Positions 23,591-29,486 of a stretch of 29,486 nucleotides of DNA are shown piece by piece. The position numbers were made by a program, and so were the translations under genes. Under the pieces are notes generated by a model. It worked only from the letters and a program-made list of their open reading frames with translations, was not told the DNA's origin and searched no databases. How positions within the stretch are numbered: the stretch's first letter is position 1; each line of letters starts with the position of its first letter. The DNA comes from Phocaeicola sp. (GTDB taxonomy: Bacteria; Bacteroidota; Bacteroidia; Bacteroidales; Bacteroidaceae), in contig JAHHQV010000034.1 in assembly GCA_020026175.1 (NCBI GenBank), forward strand, positions 1 through 29,486, read 5' to 3'.

Positions 23591-26500
23591 TTATTTTTTT
23601 TTCTCAGTGTTTTTTCTCAACTTATTTCTTCTGTACTGCTTTAAGTTGATTAACCAGTCAAACAGTTCATTCCACTTTGTAAAATCCTTTTTATACATAA
23701 ATCCTATGCCTTGTGTGGTAAGTGTGGATTTTGTGAAATACCTGTCATTGGTCTGGTTGTAACCTCTTAGTCTTAGGTCACCATTCTTTGTAAGAAGCCA
23801 TATTGCTTCAAAATCACCTACAAAGTTAGTGTTTTTTAATGTATTTTCCCTATAACCGAAGTTACCATTTATAATAAGTCTGTTATTAAGCAGTTTTCCG
23901 CTCAATATTGCTTCTGCTTCCACGTCACTCCATCCGTTTTGTCCGGTAGTGAGGTTGGTTCCCAAATTCCAGTTCTGACTATCTATCACTTGCGACAACA
24001 TATCGTTTAGCTGTCCCGATAGGGTGCTGAAGGCAAGAGAACTGGTGGCACTTGATTGGTTACTTTGTGCAGCATAGTCATATGTGTAGAATTTTCCCAC
24101 TCCCAGCAGATATATTATCTGTGTATTCATCTGTTCGGTAGTACTTGTCAGGCTCTTCACCAGTTGCCTGTCTTCTTCGTTTACGGTAGGAAGTTCCAAG
24201 TCGAAACTAAGGTTTGGTGAAGTAAGTACACCCGACAGATTTACTATACAGTTCACCTTGATGTTCCCTCTGGTAGACGAAGCATCGGCAAGCAGGTCGT
24301 TGAGCGAAGCCGAAGGAACGGTATATGCTGCCTGTACGTTCAGATTGGCGGCGGTAGGGTTGCCGTTGAATGATACACTTCCTCCAGGTCTCAATATAAA
24401 GTCCTTTCTGATTACATTCTGCATACTCAGTTTATAGATACCCTCGCTTATATTATAGTTACCGAATATCTGGAAATCTCCTTTATTGAAATAATTTACT
24501 CTAAGATTGCCGGTCCCTCTTGCCGAAATATAGTCGCCCGAAGCAGGGTCCATAATAATTCTCATTTCGGCTTGGGTGGTAGGTTCTATAATCATGTTTA
24601 TCCTTATATCCTGTGGTTCTCCCTCTTCATCGTCTGTCTTTTTAGAGTTTAGATAATGATATAGTTCTGTTTCTATTTCTGTTTGTTTTCTTTTTGGTGT
24701 CTTGTCGACGAAAGTTATAAACTGCTTGTCTATAGCTTCTGATGCTCCACCCAGTACATACACGAATGAAGTCTTGTTTTCGGCCACAACATTACAGTCC
24801 ACACTCAGTCCTATATTGTCGTTTCCACGTATTACTGTTTTGCCCGAGGCGTAAATGTTTCCGTAGAAAGGAAAGTTGTCATTGTTCTCTTCTGCATGCA
24901 GAATCTTCATGTTGTTTGTATCAAACTTGAACATGTAGTTCAGCTTTTTCAGTTTGGTATGTCTCAGATAACCGTTGGCAGTACCGGCATTTCCCTCTGA
25001 GTCAATAAGTCTTACATCCTTGAACAGAAGTTCTCCTGACTTTATTATCACAGAATCCGTTGAGGCTTTGAATCTGCTGTTAAGGATATTGACATTCATT
25101 CCTATATCAGCCTTCAGTTTTCCTTCCAGGTCAAGGAACTTGAACGGACCGTAAAGTCTGGCATGTCCGTATGCACTGCCTTTTACGTCACTGAATATGT
25201 CCTTTATGAAATGCTGTAGGAAAGCGAGATTCGTTCCGCCAGCATTTATGTCAAGGTCCAATCCTTTTTCTTTTGGAGAGATATATCCTTTCACTTTTGT
25301 GAATATATTGTCTTTATCCCTTATGTCTGCATCAAGCAATATTCTTCCTTTTTCATTGTCGAATCCTCCTTTTATATCAGCTCTGCCCAATATAGCCCCA
25401 TTAAGCGAAAATCTTTTTACGTCCAGTTTTGCATCAAGTTGCGGCTTGCCGAAAACACTTGCTATGGAAATGTTTCCACTTGTGTTTCCTTCAAATTCTA
25501 CGGCATGAAACTGTATCATCTCCATTACGTAAGCCAGATTTACATTTCTTAGGTTTACTCTGCATATGTTGTTTGTGCCTTTGCCCAACAGACCGTTTAT
25601 CTTTACGTGCTGGTCGGCATGTTCGAATACAAAGTTTCTTATCTTGATGCTGTCCTTGTCTATGCTTACACTGCTGGGATGTATGTTCCATACACTGTCA
25701 TTCAATATTACCTTACTTGGCAAAAGGGCAATTTCGGTATGTATCTTACCCGAAAGACTGTCTTTTGAAAAAGCAGTAGAAGCCGATACTTCTCCGCTAT
25801 AGGTTACATTTGTGTTGTTACCCCAGATAGTCTTTGCCGAAATAGTGTCGTTGTGTGCTAAAGCATTTACGCTCAGGTTTAACATGGCACCTTTTTTCAT
25901 CAACATATTTGTCCTCAAGTGACAATGCAAATCTTTGTCCGGATTTTCAAGAAGCAGTGTTGTTGATTCATATTTGCTGTTGTTTATCTTCAGGTCCGGA
26001 ATGTTGGCATTTATGAAAACTTCGGATGTGCTGTCGTGTATATATCCGTTCAGTTCACCAGGCATGTCCATCTCTACTGGCATTTTCAGCACTTTCGACA
26101 AGAAGTCAGCATTGTTCAGCCTGAGTGATATATTGAAGTCGTTATCGGTGGTTGAGACATTTTTGTGTGATACTTTTGATTTGAACAATGACGGGATATA
26201 TCTTTCCACTACTCGGAAAAGACTTTTAGGAAGTGTCTTGTACGAGTATACTCCTTTGACTTCTCCGTTGATGAAATTGGAATTTAGCCGAATAGTCTTT
26301 ATTCCGTTGTCGGTTTTAGCCGAAAGACTTAGAGTAGGGAGGAAATAGTTGTTTTCTTCATTGTCTGATACTATATCCAGACTGTCAATGCTTATTTCCC
26401 CATTGATGTCGTCAATGGAATTTCCTGTAAAGTCCGCTCCCAATTTCAGTGAGTAGGATGTATCTGTAAATTTGTCGGTCAGTTTCAGCTTGTCGGGTCT

Positions 26501-28087
26501 GAAATTGTCGAGATAAGCAGTAAGTTTGAAAACTGGAGTCTTTTTAGCTGTCTGAAAACTGCCGTTGACGTTGAGGCTTATGTTCTCGTCGTCTATGGCA
26601 ATGTTTCCATCAAAACCTCCTGTCTGATACTTCCCGTCAAGGTTGATGTTATGATACCTGTATCCTTTGATGTCGATATAGTTTATTGTACCTTTCAGAT
26701 ACGATTCTGGAAGATTATTGTTGTTGTAGGTCAGTCCGTTGAAATCTATATTAAACGAAGCATCCCCCAATATGTTGTTTTTGATGATATTTTCCAGTTT
26801 CATGTTTTCCGAATACACATTGCCAGAGTATGATTTTTCACCGCTTACCTTGTCTGTAGTCATCATAAAGTGTGTATCCAACATACCGAGTGCAGTGTTT
26901 ATACTGAAGTTGTTTTCAATATCAGAACCTTTTCCGCTTATCCTGCCTTTTATTTCTGAATTTCCTAGATGCGAAATGATAGAAGGAACTTTTCCTGGAG
27001 AAATGGCTCCCCATATTCTGTTTATTGCACCATCCCATGCTCTCAAACTCTTTATTTCGGCATTGAAGCTGTTGCTTGCTGAGCCGTTACCTTGTATGTA
27101 TTCACCATTTATGTTTATAGAAATATCCTTGTTTTCTGTATAAATATTCAAGAATTTCAGTTTATGGACATTTCTTTCATCCTCATTATAGAATTGTGTA
27201 TCTATATTTATCATTTCGTCCATACTTTTCAGTTTCGGTATGAAGACAGCTATGTCCGAAGGTTGGATCTTAGCCTTTATCTGTCCGTTATAATTAACGT
27301 CTGAAATTTTACGTATGGTAGGCAGACTATCGAATTTAAGGCAAATGCTGTCCGATGAAATGATACTGTTGTCAGTCATCAGATTAAAATCCTCCAGCTT
27401 TAGACCTTTTGTATTTCCGATGGCAGACAATGAAAGTCTTTTTAGGTTGAAACCTGACTTTTCTTTCAATGCAATACGCTTCAGCGATACGTTTATAGTA
27501 TCGGCCGAAACGGCTTTAACAGAAATGTTTACAGACAAATCTTTGATGCCGATATGCGATTTATTGAAAAGACCTTTAGTTTCTGCTTCCGACAAAACAT
27601 CATACGATATATTGCTTCTTCTGATTATTATTGAATTTATTCTTAAATCCAGCAAATTCTTGTCTTCATTTTCTTTTTTAGGTGCAAACAAGTCGGCTAT
27701 AAACTGGTAGTTAGGTTGGGCATCCTTGTCAGCCTTTTCCAAAAAAGCATCAAGTCCGAAAAGCTGTATACTGTTGATTCTTATTTTTCCGTTCAATATA
27801 GCTGATATGTCAAATTTTGCAGAGAATCTGGCTACATTCAGAATCTCTTTTCCAGAACGGTCGTACAGAGCTAAATCCTGTATTATTATTCTATTCAACA
27901 ATCCCATGTCAATATTGCCAATACTGATTTCAGTATCAAGAACCTGCTTCAACTCTTGTGTGGCAATAGAACTTATGCCACGCTGCACATAAGGAATGTT
28001 TAGCATGGCCAATAGCCCAAAATACGCTACCATTAGCGTTATTATGGTAATTCTTATAGTATGTTTTATAAAATTGAACTTTTTCAT
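23591..28087 (-). CDS. tamB: TamB-like translocation and assembly module protein
   Basis: At 1498 residues this is the largest gene. An N-terminal membrane helix (about 12-30) is followed by more than 1100 residues of repeated beta-strand segments (AsmA/TamB type, with repeated D-I, N-G-x-I and L-x-G patterns) and a conserved C-terminal TamB domain at about 1200-1480. The long beta-taco shape spans the periplasm; family members move phospholipid toward, or help assemble proteins in, the outer membrane. Bacteroidetes versions are often longer than the E. coli protein. The usual partner TamA/TamL is not in the window. The C-terminus is lysine-rich (RRNKLRKNTEKKK). No frameshift is seen. Confidence 0.9.
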   Translation of the reverse strand: MKKFNFIKHTIRITIITLMVAYFGLLAMLNIPYVQRGISSIATQELKQVLDTEISIGNIDMGLLNRIIIQDLALYDRSGKEILNVARFSAKFDISAILNGKIRINSIQLFGLDAFLEKADKDAQPNYQFIADLFAPKKENEDKNLLDLRINSIIIRRSNISYDVLSEAETKGLFNKSHIGIKDLSVNISVKAVSADTINVSLKRIALKEKSGFNLKRLSLSAIGNTKGLKLEDFNLMTDNSIISSDSICLKFDSLPTIRKISDVNYNGQIKAKIQPSDIAVFIPKLKSMDEMINIDTQFYNEDERNVHKLKFLNIYTENKDISININGEYIQGNGSASNSFNAEIKSLRAWDGAINRIWGAISPGKVPSIISHLGNSEIKGRISGKGSDIENNFSINTALGMLDTHFMMTTDKVSGEKSYSGNVYSENMKLENIIKNNILGDASFNIDFNGLTYNNNNLPESYLKGTINYIDIKGYRYHNINLDGKYQTGGFDGNIAIDDENISLNVNGSFQTAKKTPVFKLTAYLDNFRPDKLKLTDKFTDTSYSLKLGADFTGNSIDDINGEISIDSLDIVSDNEENNYFLPTLSLSAKTDNGIKTIRLNSNFINGEVKGVYSYKTLPKSLFRVVERYIPSLFKSKVSHKNVSTTDNDFNISLRLNNADFLSKVLKMPVEMDMPGELNGYIHDSTSEVFINANIPDLKINNSKYESTTLLLENPDKDLHCHLRTNMLMKKGAMLNLSVNALAHNDTISAKTIWGNNTNVTYSGEVSASTAFSKDSLSGKIHTEIALLPSKVILNDSVWNIHPSSVSIDKDSIKIRNFVFEHADQHVKINGLLGKGTNNICRVNLRNVNLAYVMEMIQFHAVEFEGNTSGNISIASVFGKPQLDAKLDVKRFSLNGAILGRADIKGGFDNEKGRILLDADIRDKDNIFTKVKGYISPKEKGLDLDINAGGTNLAFLQHFIKDIFSDVKGSAYGHARLYGPFKFLDLEGKLKADIGMNVNILNSRFKASTDSVIIKSGELLFKDVRLIDSEGNAGTANGYLRHTKLKKLNYMFKFDTNNMKILHAEENNDNFPFYGNIYASGKTVIRGNDNIGLSVDCNVVAENKTSFVYVLGGASEAIDKQFITFVDKTPKRKQTEIETELYHYLNSKKTDDEEGEPQDIRINMIIEPTTQAEMRIIMDPASGDYISARGTGNLRVNYFNKGDFQIFGNYNISEGIYKLSMQNVIRKDFILRPGGSVSFNGNPTAANLNVQAAYTVPSASLNDLLADASSTRGNIKVNCIVNLSGVLTSPNLSFDLELPTVNEEDRQLVKSLTSTTEQMNTQIIYLLGVGKFYTYDYAAQSNQSSATSSLAFSTLSGQLNDMLSQVIDSQNWNLGTNLTTGQNGWSDVEAEAILSGKLLNNRLIINGNFGYRENTLKNTNFVGDFEAIWLLTKNGDLRLRGYNQTNDRYFTKSTLTTQGIGFMYKKDFTKWNELFDWLINLKQYRRNKLRKNTEKKK

Positions 28088-28105
28088 TTGATAGCAAATA
28101 CATTA

Positions 28106-28113
28106 CAAATGTA
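28106..28113 (-). promoter_or_regulatory. -7 box before tamB
   Basis: TACATTTG on the minus strand matches the Bacteroidetes -7 element. It sits 18 nt before the tamB ATG at 28087. A -33 match (ATTG, 28139-28136) is imperfect and 22 nt away, overlapping the stop of the upstream small ORF. Confidence 0.45.
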
Positions 28114-28138
28114 AGTATTAGTAGTGAATTTTTAGCAA

Positions 28139-28357
28139 TTATTGTTGTAAAAGTACGAATAAAAAGTGATGTTTCAAATCCTGATAAAAATCAATACACG
28201 CACGGGCGGCGGCATCCAGCCTTCTCATGAAGGCTTCCTCTTTCTCTTCCATGATGTCGGCTATCACCTTGTCATCCATTCCGCGCCGGTACAGTTCCTC
28301 TTTTGCCTGCCTGACCTTCTTTTCAGAATATTCTCCGGTTACATTGTTGGCTATCAT
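28139..28357 (-). CDS. Small helical protein, possibly 5'-truncated by a frameshift
   Basis: A 72-residue charged, helical product that I cannot assign. The segment KVRQAKEELYRRGMDDKVIADIM (positions about 14-36) has the look of a RecX-like or three-helix protein, but the length is short. The region is more GC-rich than the surrounding spacer. The coding signal seems to extend upstream of the ATG: codons before it read IKIKEYDTNELL with no start codon before an in-frame stop. In the neighbouring frame an ATG at 28437 opens MKLREKSETDKIIEQ and stops at 28390, just where the first frame picks up. This fits a single longer gene broken by a one-base shift in an A-rich run. Confidence 0.5.
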   Translation of the reverse strand: MIANNVTGEYSEKKVRQAKEELYRRGMDDKVIADIMEEKEEAFMRRLDAAARACIDFYQDLKHHFLFVLLQQ

Positions 28358-28781
28358 CAGCAGCTCATTGGTATCGTATTCCTTGATTTTTATTGTTCTA
28401 TAATTTTATCCGTTTCACTTTTTTCCCTCAGTTTCATACATTTACTTAACGAACAGGATTGACTATCAATATATTGACTTTATTTTATGAGCAGTTATTC
28501 TATTATAAGCTTTTGAGTAATATATAGAAAGTTGTAAATTGTATGATTATGGAAATCAAATAGATACTATAATATTGCACATATTTTTCTCTTTATCAAA
28601 TTGCTTGAAATACTTTCTATTCTTGTTGTTCTTGAATGGTTTGGTGAGGAACAGCGTTCAGCTGTTATCTCGACCTTGTTAACAAAATATTATACCCATT
28701 CTAATATTGGGTTAGATCTATGAACAAGATACTGTCTGTTACCCGGAATTGAAAATATTATTCCTGTAATGTAATTTCATA
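28358..28781. other. Gene-poor stretch
   Basis: Apart from the short MKLREKSETDKIIEQ frame (28437-28390, minus) that may belong to the gene at 28139-28357, I see no convincing gene. A plus-strand frame without ATG is open from 28547 to 28723 and could be a remnant, but its composition alone does not prove coding. No tRNA, strong terminator or mobile-element end was recognised. Confidence 0.5.
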
Positions 28782-29234
28782 CTAAAATTCTTCTTTACTT
28801 TCCAATTCCACCTTTCCTCTGGAGTAAAATGTAATTGCAGCCCTCAACTCCCGATGGTTACAAAAATAATCATTCAGATGGATTCTCTCGTTGTAGTTAT
28901 GGTTAGTACGGAGAAACAGATCTACATGCGTATATCTACCATGCACTACCACATACTGGCAATACAAGATTTTATTCCAAAGCAACAGCTTTCCTTTGGG
29001 AGTAGTGATTCCCTGTTCACTGATTCGGATAACATGGTGCCAATGCCGGATACCCTTCACCAAGAAATAAAAAAATAGGCCTACGGGAATCCAAAAAATC
29101 AGTCTTTCAGACAGCATGTCCCGACAGATCCATATATAGGCGGTACACAATCCGGCTTCCACAAATGTACTGATTTTCTTTCGTGGAATGACCAAAGGTT
29201 CAGAAAGATTGAACATACAACTCATACTAATCAT
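28782..29234 (-). CDS. Small membrane protein with two-helix hairpin and C-terminal PH-like domain
   Basis: A 150-residue protein of unknown function. A membrane hairpin at about 22-61 (two hydrophobic stretches around RDMLSER) is followed by a beta-rich soluble part beginning HHVIRISEQGITTPKGKLLLWNKI, a pattern like bacterial PH-type (YdbT/YcxB-like) domains. Downstream are an asparagine- and histidine-rich loop and an acidic C-terminus. ATGs three and six codons in are also possible starts (29225, 29216). No neighbour gives a functional clue, and it has about 420 nt of gene-poor DNA downstream. Confidence 0.6.
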   Translation of the reverse strand: MISMSCMFNLSEPLVIPRKKISTFVEAGLCTAYIWICRDMLSERLIFWIPVGLFFYFLVKGIRHWHHVIRISEQGITTPKGKLLLWNKILYCQYVVVHGRYTHVDLFLRTNHNYNERIHLNDYFCNHRELRAAITFYSRGKVELESKEEF

Positions 29235-29486
29235 AATTTAATACTGTTTACATGGTGTTTAAGCACTCCTCTTTTTACTATACTCAACAGAACTTTTGTC
29301 CTCTACTTCTGATACATAGTATTCTTTGTTCATAGACTTTCTGTTTTTGATGTTAATGTATTTATAAGATCACTCGGCAGGTGCTGTATATTTCGGTAAA
29401 CAACACCCCGCAAGTGCATTTCCTAATCTCTAATAGCTGCACCCTATGAATCATCCAGTGAATCAAGCGGATTGGGTATGCTCGAT
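29235..29486. other. Right-end spacer
   Basis: No complete gene is seen. A plus-strand ATG at 29456 opens a frame that runs off the window after ten codons. On the minus strand a frame from the window edge remains open to a TAA at 29362-29364 (about 41 codons). Either could be part of a gene beyond the edge; neither can be judged here. Confidence 0.4.

Noticed and set aside
25491..25691. Minus-strand 66-residue frame inside tamB
   Set aside because: A shadow frame within a continuous large gene; its lysine/glutamine-rich content follows from tamB codons in another frame.
28547..28723. Plus-strand open frame of 58 codons with a protein-like stretch (LEWFGEEQRSAVISTLL)
   Set aside because: No ATG, no recognisable family and length expected by chance in AT-rich DNA; could be a remnant but cannot be supported.
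29362..29486. Minus-strand open frame entering from the right edge
   Set aside because: Only about 41 codons are visible, with no motif; it cannot be told from chance.

Overview
The window reads as chromosomal DNA of a member of the Bacteroidales, probably Bacteroides or a close relative. The DNA is visibly AT-rich. Shine-Dalgarno sites are mostly absent. Several genes are preceded by the Bacteroidetes promoter pattern (TTTG, about 19-20 nt, TAnnTTTG). The gene content also fits: bioG-type biotin synthesis, a very long TamB, a zinc-ribbon/FHA protein, a HU-like/SPOR protein, and an agmatine deiminase/N-carbamoylputrescine amidase pair. I found no rRNA, tRNA, CRISPR array, insertion sequence or phage genes. 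Almost everything lies on the minus strand; only a cbiA-like gene and mgtC are on the plus strand.

Layout. 1-364 is non-coding and holds an orphan plus-strand terminator. 365-2006 is a likely two-gene unit: a YycJ/WalJ-type metallo-hydrolase followed by an M48 lipoprotein metallopeptidase. 2181-3539 (plus) is a cobyrinic-acid a,c-diamide synthase relative with altered active-site residues. 3563-9114 is a tightly packed biotin operon, bioB-bioA-bioF-bioG-bioC-bioD. It is preceded by a 133-codon ORF (9111-9512) that has its own promoter and ends in an intrinsic terminator lying just before the bioB start. 9579-10992 is nfeD plus an SPFH/stomatin gene with a good promoter. A small tail-anchored protein and mgtC (plus) follow.

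12406-17685 carries a complete [FeFe]-hydrogenase set in transcription order hydA-hydE-hydG-hydF: a cysteine-rich monomeric hydrogenase and its three maturases, suggesting fermentative H2 metabolism. Upstream on the same strand are a zinc-ribbon/FHA protein and a membrane-spanning HU-like/SPOR protein, then a long coiled-coil protein with a possible WYL-like C-terminal domain. 21591-28087 holds tamB, aguA and aguB: a cell-envelope assembly factor followed by two steps from agmatine to putrescine. The right end has a small ORF that may be a frameshifted gene, a gene-poor stretch, and a small two-helix membrane protein.

The points most worth a second look are the terminator embedded in the ORF before bioB, the CbiA relative lacking its catalytic cysteine, the cysteine-rich hydrogenase, and the coiled-coil protein of unknown role. 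All functional calls come from reading motifs by eye; no database search was made.
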